Source of the DNA: Calothrix sp. MO_192.B10
GTDB taxonomy: Bacteria; Cyanobacteriota; Cyanobacteriia; Cyanobacteriales; Nostocaceae
Direction: 5' to 3'
NCBI GenBank assembly: GCA_030065055.1
Contig: JASJDS010000051.1
Location: forward strand, 1-39,474
DNA length: 39,474 nucleotides
In this document: piece by piece, positions 24,790 to 32,594 of the stretch
How the letters are laid out: each line of letters starts with the position of its first letter
How positions within the stretch are numbered: the stretch's first letter is position 1
Made by a program: the position numbers and the translations under genes
The notes under the pieces: generated by a model
Told to the model about the DNA's origin: nothing
Seen by the model: the letters and a program-made list of their open reading frames with translations, nothing else
Databases searched by the model: none

Positions 24790-26361
24790 TTATGATTCCT
24801 TTGACAAAAGTTTACCCACGGTACGGTTATCTGGGGTAAATGTTGCCTTCGCCACCCGCTGAATATCAGCCGCAGTCACCGCTTCTAAGGCATCTATTTG
24901 TTGAAACAAATTCCGCCAAGAACCCGTTTTAATTTCATACTCTAATAACTGCTGCGCCATACCCATATTGGAGTTGAGGGCACGTAATAATTCTGCCCTA
25001 GCTTGGGTTTTTACCCGTTCCAAATCGGTTTGAGATATTAACTCAGTCTTTAACTTAGTAATCTCTTTTCTCAAAGCGGTTGCGACTTCATCCACAGAAT
25101 GACCAGGAGCGGTGAGGGCATAAAATAACATTAAATTGGGATATTTATCACCGGGATAGCCACTAAAACCTTGGGCTGTTAATGCCAGTCGCTGTTTTTC
25201 TACCAAAGACTTGTATAAGCGGGAAGTACGTCCATCACTCATGAGTCTACCCATAATGTTATACACTGGTTCATCTGGATGGGTAATAGCTGGGCGATGG
25301 TAGCCTTCCAAATACCAAGGTTGGGACTTTAATTTTAAGATGACTTCTTTGGTTTTTGACTGTTTGGGTTCCCTGGCAATTTTCTCCATAGATTTGGAGC
25401 CAGTTTTGTAACGTCCAAAGTAAACCTGTGCCAGTTTTTTCACCTCAGCAGGTTTGACATCACCCACAATAGCAATGGTGATATTACTAGGTACATAGTG
25501 GGTGTCAAAAAATTTCTGTACGTCATCCCTAGTCAAATTACGGATATCCTGGTCATAACCTATCACAGGTCTTCTATAGGGATGAACCGTGTAGGCTGTA
25601 TCCATAAACTTCTCCAACATCTGTCCAATGGGAGAATTTTCCACCCGTAAACGTCGTTCTTCTAGAATGACATTTTTTTCTTTATAAAATTCTCGAAATA
25701 CAGGGTCTAAAAATCTCTCTGACTCCAAGGACATCCATAATTCCAGCTTATTAGAAGGGAAACTGTAAAAGTAACGGGTTGCTTCTGTGGAAGTAGTGGC
25801 ATTTAAACCCACACCTCCAGCCTGTTCCACAATTTGTCCTAATTTATTTTGCTCCACTAGTTTAGCCGCCAAGGATTCAGTACCATTAAACTTGGCTTGG
25901 AGTTGGGCAACTTCATCGGTTTTACCAGCAGCTTTCGCAGCTTGAATTTCCTTGTCCAACCGATCCAAACGATCAAGTAAGGGCCTCTCTAACTTGTAAT
26001 TTTTAGTACCAATGCGAGTTGTGCCTTTAAATGCCAAATGCTCCAGGAAGTGTGCCACACCAGTTTTCCCATCCGGCTCATCCACACCACCCACATCAGT
26101 ATAAGTGACAAAAGAAACTACTGGTGCTTCGTGATTTTCCAGTACAATGAACTTCATACCATTATTCAGACGGAACTCCGTCATATTCTGAATCACCCGA
26201 TCCAGATATGGTTTGATAGAAGTGCTAGTTGTTGTAGTTTTGGCAAATGCTACTCCTGGTAATAATCCCCAAGAGCAGAATACTGCCAACAACAAGGCAA
26301 TCAAAAATTTCGTGGTAACTTTTTTAACCTCAACTGGTTTTAAGTAATGTAACTGGCTCAT
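24790..26361 (-). CDS. M16-family zinc peptidase, catalytic subunit
   Basis: An exported insulinase-like metallopeptidase. After a signal sequence (KFLIALLLAVFCSWGLLPGVAFA), the zinc motif HFLEH (104-108, in GVAHFLEHLAFKGT) is intact; the distal Glu is probably in SLESERFLDPVF. A charged segment near 127-165 (DRLDRLDKEIQAAKAAGKTD) is an insertion between the motif and the distal Glu. The ATG at 26361 gives the normal signal peptide; an ATG three codons earlier is possible. The non-catalytic partner follows 156 bp downstream on the same strand. Substrate unknown; periplasmic protein turnover is a reasonable guess. It is divergent from a TetR regulator. Confidence 0.94.
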   Translation of the reverse strand: MSQLHYLKPVEVKKVTTKFLIALLLAVFCSWGLLPGVAFAKTTTTSTSIKPYLDRVIQNMTEFRLNNGMKFIVLENHEAPVVSFVTYTDVGGVDEPDGKTGVAHFLEHLAFKGTTRIGTKNYKLERPLLDRLDRLDKEIQAAKAAGKTDEVAQLQAKFNGTESLAAKLVEQNKLGQIVEQAGGVGLNATTSTEATRYFYSFPSNKLELWMSLESERFLDPVFREFYKEKNVILEERRLRVENSPIGQMLEKFMDTAYTVHPYRRPVIGYDQDIRNLTRDDVQKFFDTHYVPSNITIAIVGDVKPAEVKKLAQVYFGRYKTGSKSMEKIAREPKQSKTKEVILKLKSQPWYLEGYHRPAITHPDEPVYNIMGRLMSDGRTSRLYKSLVEKQRLALTAQGFSGYPGDKYPNLMLFYALTAPGHSVDEVATALRKEITKLKTELISQTDLERVKTQARAELLRALNSNMGMAQQLLEYEIKTGSWRNLFQQIDALEAVTAADIQRVAKATFTPDNRTVGKLLSKES

Positions 26362-26518
26362 AAACAGCAATAAAAGTAAATTTTCGTGAACAAACCAATC
26401 AGATTGGCAGTAAACAAGGCGTTAATCTAGTATTAAGCTTTCTCAGCTTTTTGTGTTTGACGTTAGACAATAATGCTACGGGTTCAGTTCCGCAGATATC
26501 ACTATAACTATAATTGTT

Positions 26519-27133
26519 ATGCGAGTTTTTAATTCTTCCCCACCTTCAGAAGCACAAACACGCGATCGCATTTTACAAGCAGCGCGACGATTGTTTGCGG
26601 CTCAAGGATTTGATGGTACCACCACCCGCGATTTAGCTAAGGCTGCCAGTGTGGCAGAAGGAACGCTGTTTCGTCATTTTCCCAATAAAAAGGCGATTTT
26701 AATTGAAGTAGCAACTGCTGGATGGGTAGATATTTTAACCGATCTACTCACGGAATTGAGTGAAATGGCTAATTACAAAGCTGTGGCTCAAGTCATGCGG
26801 CGCCGGATGTGGAATATGAAGAAAAATGCCGAAATGATGCGAGTTTGTTTCATGGAAGCACAATTTCATCCAGATTTACGGGAACGTATTCAATCGGAGG
26901 TGATTAGCAAAATGACCGATGTAGCTGAAGCCTTTTTTCAAACAGCTATGGATCGAGGAATCTATCGCCAGATGGATGCCAAATTAGTAGCAAAGGTATT
27001 TTTAGGAATGTTTGCGATCGCAGGTTTTTCCCATAACACCTTAGTTGATCCTGATGCATCTGCCCAAGAAATGCAACAAATGGCGGAAGGATTGGCGGAA
27101 ATTTTCCTCAATGGAGTGTTGGTTAAAACCTAA
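26519..27133 (+). CDS. TetR-family transcriptional regulator
   Basis: The N-terminal HTH is typical: TRDRILQAARRLFAAQGFDG, then TTTRDLAKAASVAEGTLFRHFPNKKAILIEVA. The C-terminal ligand/dimer domain is helical and fits the usual ~200 aa. It is transcribed away from the M16 pair across a 157-bp gap, so it may control that pair or itself. The gap has an AT-rich imperfect symmetry (CTATAACTATAATTG) just before the ATG. The effector is unknown. Confidence 0.93.
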   Translation: MRVFNSSPPSEAQTRDRILQAARRLFAAQGFDGTTTRDLAKAASVAEGTLFRHFPNKKAILIEVATAGWVDILTDLLTELSEMANYKAVAQVMRRRMWNMKKNAEMMRVCFMEAQFHPDLRERIQSEVISKMTDVAEAFFQTAMDRGIYRQMDAKLVAKVFLGMFAIAGFSHNTLVDPDASAQEMQQMAEGLAEIFLNGVLVKT

Positions 27134-27162
27134 GATTTGAGAGAGGTTTAACTCCCGAACTC

Positions 27163-27606
27163 CTAACTCCCAATGATTTGAGCTTGCTGAATCCATTGTT
27201 GTACGAGTTCAACTGTAGGACACAAATCTCGTCGCTGCATGGTTGCTACTTGCAGGCGGAGAATTTGTTTGTGTAATCGATGGGTAGGAACGTTAACTAA
27301 CTGGGCTACAGAAGCGATACCAGCATGGAGTAGTAAGCCGCAATATTGGGTTCCCACGCTAGGAATACGAGCTAAATCCGCTAAAGCCACCCATTTATTT
27401 ACATGGTTAATATTCACCTTTAATTTGTTTGATAGTGCTACTCTAGCGGCTGGATGATTGGCTTGGGCAATTAAAATAGCAGTTGTGGTGATTCCACAGC
27501 TGAGTAATTGGGATTGCTCTTGTGGGCTTAATCCTGGTAATTCTGTAATGGACCAATCACAGGATTGAATTTTATTTATCTTTGCTTGTTGATGCTTGGG
27601 AGACAT
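27163..27606 (-). CDS. DUF4332-type helix-hairpin-helix protein
   Basis: 147 residues built of paired HhH-like motifs: ITELPGLSPQEQSQLLSCGITTTAILI and, further on, LADLARIPSVGTQYCGLLLHAGIASVAQLV. This repeated 'x-PG(V)-G-x-x-x-x-x-L-x-x-AGI-x-T-x-x-x-L' pattern is that of DUF4332, which suggests nucleic-acid or protein binding, function unknown. It converges with the TetR gene across about 30 bp. Confidence 0.85.
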   Translation of the reverse strand: MSPKHQQAKINKIQSCDWSITELPGLSPQEQSQLLSCGITTTAILIAQANHPAARVALSNKLKVNINHVNKWVALADLARIPSVGTQYCGLLLHAGIASVAQLVNVPTHRLHKQILRLQVATMQRRDLCPTVELVQQWIQQAQIIGS

Positions 27607-27842
27607 AGGAAATACTCAGTCAAGGGGAATTTAGAATTTAGAATGAAGAATTTAGAATTATTACCCCATCGATGAATCGAAGGGCTAATGAAACTCATAA
27701 AACATTTTTTCTTCTCCACGGATGAATCCACACGGCTTGTATCCAGTCTATATTTTTGGTCAAACAATTTTGGATTTTGGATTTTGGATTGATTCCACAG
27801 ATAAATCTGGGTGATGATAGTCTTTTATTACCAGCATAAATT
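27607..27842. other. repeat-bearing spacer, no gene
   Basis: AT-rich sequence with short simple tandem words such as AATTTAGAAT and GGATTTTGGATTTTGGATT. Open frames here have repeat-derived composition and no family resemblance. Confidence 0.5.
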
Positions 27843-28020
27843 GTAGGTTGGGGAGCCACTCCGTTGCGGTGAAACACTTGCGGTGGACGGGTTCCCCGGC
27901 ATAAGCAAAGTGTTGAACCCGAAGGGAGGTTCCCTCCGTTATAGGAAGTGGCGTTTGAGGGACGAAACCCAACATTCTTCGTTCAACTTGTTGGGTTTCA
28001 CTCCGTTCTACCCAACCTAC
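27843..28020. mobile_element. MITE-like element, copy 2 of the GTAGGTTGGG family
   Basis: Perfect 10-bp terminal inverted repeats GTAGGTTGGG (27843-27852) and CCCAACCTAC (28011-28020) bound 178 bp. Inside is the shared block CGGGTTCCCCGGCATAAGC, also found at 33998-34016. No transposase is encoded, so any movement would depend on one in trans. Confidence 0.7.
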
Positions 28021-28056
28021 GAATGAGTTTGAAAACAGTTCCTAGCCCAAATGTCC

Positions 28057-28106
28057 GCCTAGGAATTAATTCCTAGGCTCACATACAAAGTCTGATAAAT
28101 CAGACT
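28057..28106. repeat. two adjacent perfect palindromes
   Basis: First a 22-bp palindrome (28057-28078) with arms starting GCCTAGGAAT, then an 18-bp one (28089-28106) with arms AGTCTGAT and ATCAGACT. The same pair occurs in inverted order at 33621-33670. Two more members of the first type are at 28452-28473 and 28538-28553. Confidence 0.75.
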
Positions 28107-28451
28107 GGGTAAGGCGTGCAGTGCGTTTTAACCTGAAGTTCCCCCCATTCATTTGTACTATAGGGCATCAAACCCTGATTGAGCTTAAAGTTTACAGCAC
28201 AAAACGTATGTACTACTGGGTACAAATCTGTCTAAACCTTATGGTGCGGGGATTTCGGTTGATTTTGCCCCTATCTCATTATAGGGCGATAAGCCTTCGG
28301 CATAGCTTCGCTTACCACCTCACAAAACAAGTCAAAACATGGGTACACCCATACTGGCGTTAAGAGCCAGATTTCTTTTGTGGCAAGGGTTTAAGACCTG
28401 TGTAGTACAAATGATCCGGGGTAAGTTCAGTTTAACGTACTTGGTTTATCA

Positions 28452-28593
28452 GCCTGGAAATAAATTTCCAGGCGGGAAGGTGGGCTAAACGATATTACTG
28501 CAAGTTATCAGTTTCAAGGCACTTCGTGTACTCGCTGTGGAAATTTATTTCCAGGTGGATTATGGGGCTAAACGATATTACTGCAAGTTATCA
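28452..28593. repeat. palindromes and a 29-bp direct repeat next to the SRAP gene end
   Basis: A perfect 22-bp palindrome (28452-28473) with arms starting GCCTGGAAAT is followed by a 29-bp segment (28482-28510) that recurs exactly at 28565-28593. Another palindrome TGGAAAT-TT-ATTTCCA (28538-28553) lies between. The second direct-repeat copy contains the stop codon of the leftward SRAP gene. The wider spacer from 28107 holds no convincing gene. Confidence 0.75.
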
Positions 28594-29261
28594 CTTAAAG
28601 GCACAATACACTCTTGCAGATTATGCCTGGAGTTATTCACCAAACTGCTTACCGGATAAGCTGTCATCTCCGCATCTGGATAAGAGACTAGTAAGGGCTG
28701 TAGCAGTTCAGTTGTTTGTACTTCCGGATTCAGCCACAAATCATAATTTTTGGTATCGATAATTACTGGCATCCGCCCATGTACTGGTTTTACTATTTCA
28801 TTCGCTTCGGTAGTTAAAATTGTACAGGAAGATATTTGTTCTGCCTGGGGGGACATCCATTTTTCCCACAACCCAGCAAAGGCAAATGGTTGTCCGTGGG
28901 ATAAACGGAAATAATAGGGCTGTTTTTTCCCTCCTTGTCGCTGCCACTCATAAAAACCATCTGCAACTACTAGACAACGCCTGTACTTAAATGCAGAACG
29001 GAAAGCTGGCTTTTGAGCTACGGTTTCTGCCCTAGCGTTAATTAATTTCGCGCTTATTCCCATATCTTTTGCCCATGAAGGAATCAATCCCCAACGTAAT
29101 TTGACTAACTCCCTCTGCTGACTTTCTAGATTGTATAAAATTGCCACCACTCTTTGGGTTGGCGCTATATTGTATTGTGCTTCTAAATCTGGGGGCTTAT
29201 TTATATGGAAGGTTGAGGCTAAGTCTTCTGGAGCACAATTCAAGGTAAATCTTCCACACAT
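28578..29261 (-). CDS. SOS response-associated peptidase (SRAP; HMCES/YedK family)
   Basis: A DNA-protein crosslink protein that protects abasic sites in single-stranded DNA by a thiazolidine bond from Cys2. With the start at 29261 the product begins MCGRFTL, giving the essential Cys2 after removal of Met. The other active-site residues are present: Asn75 (INARAETV), Glu105 (GFYEWQ) and His161 (VHGRMPVI). The length of 227 aa is normal. An upstream in-frame ATG (29276) would bury Cys2 and is rejected. The last few codons and the stop fall in a dispersed repeat (28565-28593). The neighbour genes are unrelated. Confidence 0.95.
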   Translation of the reverse strand: MCGRFTLNCAPEDLASTFHINKPPDLEAQYNIAPTQRVVAILYNLESQQRELVKLRWGLIPSWAKDMGISAKLINARAETVAQKPAFRSAFKYRRCLVVADGFYEWQRQGGKKQPYYFRLSHGQPFAFAGLWEKWMSPQAEQISSCTILTTEANEIVKPVHGRMPVIIDTKNYDLWLNPEVQTTELLQPLLVSYPDAEMTAYPVSSLVNNSRHNLQECIVPLSDNLQ

Positions 29262-29276
29262 TTTTATCTTGACCAA

Positions 29277-29785
29277 TTAATTCATACTTATTAATTCATA
29301 ATGCCTCTTACAGAGGAGCTGCGCTCTAAGGGTCGCTATGCCGTAGGCTTTACATAATTAATGGTGCATTAGCCCCTAAATTTATGATGCTGTTGGTCAA
29401 TTAGTGATGGGTTTGCTCCCTTACTAAGAGTGTCTCTCTGGTTTCCACACCTCCAGCCCCCAAATGCACTCTTTAGAGGCTTCCGCCTCCAGCCCCGGAT
29501 TTGAGGCTGGAGCCTCAATCGCTGCATTCCTTGCCAGAGGCAAGGAACGAAAAAAAAAGAGGATTCATCCGTGGGCACTAATGCGCGAATTATCAATTAT
29601 TAATTACGAATTATTCTGACTGGTAATTTTAATTCTAATTTAACAATTATCCCAGCAAGTTTCCCTGTAAAGGAAAAACCCATCCTTGGTAAAAAATCCA
29701 CCTTTGCAACTCAATCCCCCACACTTGCCCAATATAGGCAAATCGCGTCAAAATAATAATTAAAATCCTGTAATATGTCTTAATA
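29277..29785. other. spacer with GC-rich inverted repeats, no gene
   Basis: Contains GAGGCTGGAGCCTC (29503-29516) and the related block GAGGCTTCCGCCTCCAGCC (29476-29494), and a GCCTCTTACAGAGGAGC hairpin (29302-29318) that recurs near 33749. The final ~150 bases are AT-rich and probably hold the monooxygenase promoter. A 75-codon leftward frame at 29369-29596 is repeat-derived. Confidence 0.5.
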
Positions 29786-31045
29786 ATGGTGCAAGTACAG
29801 TCCTACTCGAAACCATCTGCTACACAAACTTCACCCGAACTGGGATACGATTACGATTTAGTCATACTTGGTGGTGGTATTGCTGGCTTAACCTTAGCAA
29901 GTGCTTTAAAAGATTCTGGGTTAAGGGTACTCTTAATTGAAGCCAGAGAACAATCAGCAGCAGTGGCTAAAGGACAAGCCTATGCCGTACATATGCTGTC
30001 TGCACTTATTTATCAAGGAATAGGTGTGTGGGACAAAATACTTCCCCAGATTGAAACCTATCGCCGCGTGCGCCTTTCCGATGCCGAATATCCGGAGGTG
30101 GTAGAATTTAATACCTCGGATTTAGGAACCAAGGATTTGGGTTATGTGGCAGAACACCAAGCACTTTTGCATCCTTTGCAGGAGTTTGTCCGTGGTTGTG
30201 ACAATGTAACTGTGTTGTGTCCGGCTGAGGTGGTAAATACCCAGTATTTCCCAGACGAGGTATGTGTGGAAGTGAAAGTAGATGGAGAAATACGCACAGT
30301 TCGCAGTAAATTAATGATAGCTGCTGATGGGGCGCGATCGCGCACCCGTGAAGCTGCTGGAATTAAAACCAAGGGTTGGAAATATTGGCAATCTTGTATT
30401 GTTGCTTTTGTCAAGCCAGAAAAGTCCCACAACCATACCGCCTATGAAAAGTTTTGGTCTAGCGGACCCTTCGCCATTTTACCCCTACCAGGGAACCGTT
30501 GTCGGATTGTTTGGACTGCCCCCCATGAAGAAGCACAAGCGTTATGTGCCTTGGATGATGAGCAATTCTTAGCAGAACTAACCAGGCGTTATGGCAAGCA
30601 AATGGGTAAACTGGAATTATTAGGCGATCGCTTTATTTTTCAGGTAAGATTAATGCAGAGCGATCGTTATGCTCTACACAGACTAGCTTTAGTGGGTGAT
30701 GCTGCCCACAACTGTCATCCAGTGGGAGGACAAGGCTTAAATCTGGGCATTCGGGATGTGGCTGCTTTAGCCCAGGTAATCAAAGCCGCACACCAAGCCG
30801 GTGAAGATATTGGCGATTTACAAATTCTCAAACGTTACGAACGGTGGCGAAAAAAGGAAAACCTCACCATTTTAGGCTTTACTGACCTATTAGACCGGAT
30901 ATTTTCCAATAATTTCCTACCATTAATAGTCTTACGTCGCCTCGGCTTGTGGATTATGCAGCGCGTACCAATGGTAAAAAGATTTACCCTGAAATTAATG
31001 ATTGGTTTGAAGGGTAAAACCCCTAACCTAGCTCAAAATCCCTAG
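29786..31045 (+). CDS. UbiH/UbiF-type FAD-dependent monooxygenase
   Basis: A flavoprotein hydroxylase of 419 aa. FAD-binding GGGIAG is at 29-34 (YDLVILGGGIAGLTLASAL), the ribose-binding E is at residue 52 (LLIEARE), DGARSR at 181-186 and GDAAH (304-308) in the ALVGDAAHNCHPVGGQGLN signature. This is the aromatic-ring hydroxylase family whose members act on quinone precursors; in cyanobacteria relatives may serve plastoquinone or a related pathway, but the substrate is not established here. The C-terminal ~40 codons recur as a decayed copy at 31808-31928. Start ATG at 29786, with ATTATG-like AT-rich DNA before it and no strong ribosome site. Confidence 0.94.
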   Translation: MVQVQSYSKPSATQTSPELGYDYDLVILGGGIAGLTLASALKDSGLRVLLIEAREQSAAVAKGQAYAVHMLSALIYQGIGVWDKILPQIETYRRVRLSDAEYPEVVEFNTSDLGTKDLGYVAEHQALLHPLQEFVRGCDNVTVLCPAEVVNTQYFPDEVCVEVKVDGEIRTVRSKLMIAADGARSRTREAAGIKTKGWKYWQSCIVAFVKPEKSHNHTAYEKFWSSGPFAILPLPGNRCRIVWTAPHEEAQALCALDDEQFLAELTRRYGKQMGKLELLGDRFIFQVRLMQSDRYALHRLALVGDAAHNCHPVGGQGLNLGIRDVAALAQVIKAAHQAGEDIGDLQILKRYERWRKKENLTILGFTDLLDRIFSNNFLPLIVLRRLGLWIMQRVPMVKRFTLKLMIGLKGKTPNLAQNP

Positions 31046-31182
31046 TAAACGTGAGTTCGGGATCAGAAAAAGAAGGAGTGAGTAATCTATGAAAGGGCGG
31101 AAATATCCAGCCCTGCTTTCCAAGCTACGGAGATTGTCGAGGCAATTGGCATGTTTCTCTGAGAAGACGTGTTACTAGACAC
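31046..31182. other. short spacer, possible insertion-sequence remnant
   Basis: The segment beginning ACGTGAGTTCGGGATCAG looks, from memory, like the terminal sequence of a cyanobacterial insertion sequence. A short frame (ATGAAAGGGCGGAAATATCC...) follows without completing a protein. I could not identify a family. Confidence 0.3.
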
Positions 31183-31473
31183 TTACTGCAACCTTCTTGG
31201 TCCTGGCGCAAAGGGATTAGCCACCTTAAATTCGGCAGCTCCAAATTCTTTGAGAGAGAAGGAGAGATCAACACTGTGAGGAATCATCCTGCAAAAATCA
31301 GGTTTGACACGGACAATTTTGACAAGTAGAGGTAAGGTTTCAACTATTTCAATTTTGAAGTCGCTTTCATCAGTGCAACCTGTGCTAGTTACAGTGATAA
31401 TAACCTTGGTCTCAGTTACGACAAGGCCGTGCAAGGTTTCAACGGAGGGATATTCTGTTTCGGTATTAGACAT
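31183..31473 (-). CDS. small protein of unknown function
   Basis: 96 residues with no signal peptide. The centre alternates hydrophobic and polar residues (VVTETKVIITVTSTGCTDES, then LPLLVKIVRVKPDFCRMIPH), suggesting a small beta-sandwich; two cysteines (in TGCTD and DFCRM) could pair. It ends in a Pro-rich tail (ANPFAPGPRRLQ). I recall similar small bacterial proteins with a 'VRVKPDxC' block but no function. It lies between the monooxygenase and a broken copy of that gene's 3' end, so it may have arrived with that rearrangement. Confidence 0.55.
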   Translation of the reverse strand: MSNTETEYPSVETLHGLVVTETKVIITVTSTGCTDESDFKIEIVETLPLLVKIVRVKPDFCRMIPHSVDLSFSLKEFGAAEFKVANPFAPGPRRLQ

Positions 31474-31807
31474 AGCTTGAGATAAACTCCGAATAATTGA
31501 GCTTTGTTGTAATGACTATATTCTCAAAGAGCTTGAAAGCTTATTTGCTTGTTCTCTTTGCTTTCCATATATAGTGATGGTACTTTACTACCTGTCGGGG
31601 CGCATCTAACCTTTGGGGGAAGGCACAGTGGAATTATTGACATACTCCCACAGATTCTATCCGTGGAATTCTGGAATTCTGGCATAGATAGCAGGCGAAA
31701 CCGTCTTACATCTCCTACCAGATAATGCCCTGCCTGGTTGGATTACTCCAAAGTGTAGATCACCATATCTGCTACCGAAAAAATGATGAATTACCTGACT
31801 TCATAAG

Positions 31808-31928
31808 TAGTGTTACGTCGCCTCGTCTTGTGGATTATGCAGCGCGTACCAATGGTAAAAATATTTACCCTGAAATTAATGATTGGTTGAAAAGGTCGGA
31901 CTCCTAAATTAGCCCAAAACCCCTAGTA
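31808..31928 (+). pseudogene. duplicated and decayed 3' end of the FAD monooxygenase gene
   Basis: These 121 bases align with 30927-31047 with few changes. The translation LRRLVLWIMQRVPMVKIFTL then KLMIG follows the parent, then a one-base deletion causes an early stop. The similarity continues to the base CCCTAGTA after the parent stop codon. Upstream and downstream flanks are unrelated. Confidence 0.85.
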
Positions 31929-31955
31929 GGGGCGGGGTTTCCCCGCCCTTAATAA
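31927..31955 (+). terminator. GC-rich hairpin, terminator-like
   Basis: Arms GGGCGGGG and CCCCGCCC around TTT are followed by TTAATAAT. It lies directly after the duplicated gene fragment and would end a rightward transcript. Confidence 0.45.
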
Positions 31956-31989
31956 TCGATAAGCTGTTACGCTATCTAACTTGAAAATG

Positions 31990-32038
31990 GTTGTTAGTTG
32001 TTAGTTGATAGTTGATGGTTGATGGTTGATGGTTGACA
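31990..32038. repeat. heptamer tandem repeat, seven units (GTTGNTR-type)
   Basis: Seven exact-length units: GTTGTTA twice, GTTGATA, GTTGATG three times, GTTGACA. This is a classic cyanobacterial STRR array. The last unit is the reverse complement of the unit at 6117-6144. Confidence 0.85.
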
Positions 32039-32594
32039 GCTTAGGTGTGGGAGTCGCACTTGAGATATTTTCATTGGCAGGTTGTGGGATTTTCCCCTGG
32101 GGGACTAGCTTGAAAATAGTTAAAAAGCGCGGAGTTTGTAGGGGCGCATTGCGTGCTAACTTGAGGAGTTAGTCACAAAGCATTTTCATCCTTGGTTGTG
32201 TACAAACGTCCATGAGGGACTACTTTGTATGTGCAACCGCAGGGGGCAGGGGTCAGGGAGAAAGCAGATTTGACGTTTTATCAGTCAAAAACATATATAC
32301 AATTTAAATGCGTGACAACTTAGTGCATCGTATTATTTTTGCGAGTAATATCAATATAAATCCAGGGTGAGGTACAATACTACTAACTTGATGTTTGGCA
32401 GGTCAAAGCAAGGGCTAAAACCTAGGTAGTCCTGCCAAAATCGCCAGAACCTAGATAATTAAATAGTTACAGCGTTTATAGTTTTGGAATAAATGATAAT
32501 TTATTTCAATTAATGTGGCTGAAATAGCCTTATTTTTGAGACCTGCCAAAACTGGTTGTAGGATGCTTGCTCTGTAAGGGTTTTAAAGAGCCGA
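32039..32594 (+). promoter_or_regulatory. CRISPR leader-side region
   Basis: No gene is visible here. The last ~200 bases are AT-rich and contain a nine-base word CCTGCCAAA twice (32431-32439 and 32542-32550) plus its inverse TTTGGCAGG (32394-32402). I take this as the leader because the far end of the array is degenerate. The leader holds the promoter and integration signals in known arrays, but none is verified here. Confidence 0.6.

Noticed and set aside
28121-28363. An 80-codon rightward frame in the repeat-rich spacer
   Set aside because: Repeat-derived composition, no start signal and no recognisable motif.
29262-29276. SRAP protein starting at the upstream ATG (29276)
   Set aside because: SRAP enzymes need Cys as residue 2; only the start at 29261 provides MCGRFTL.
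29369-29596. A 75-codon leftward frame
   Set aside because: It spans GC-rich inverted repeats in a spacer and has no family resemblance or ribosome site.
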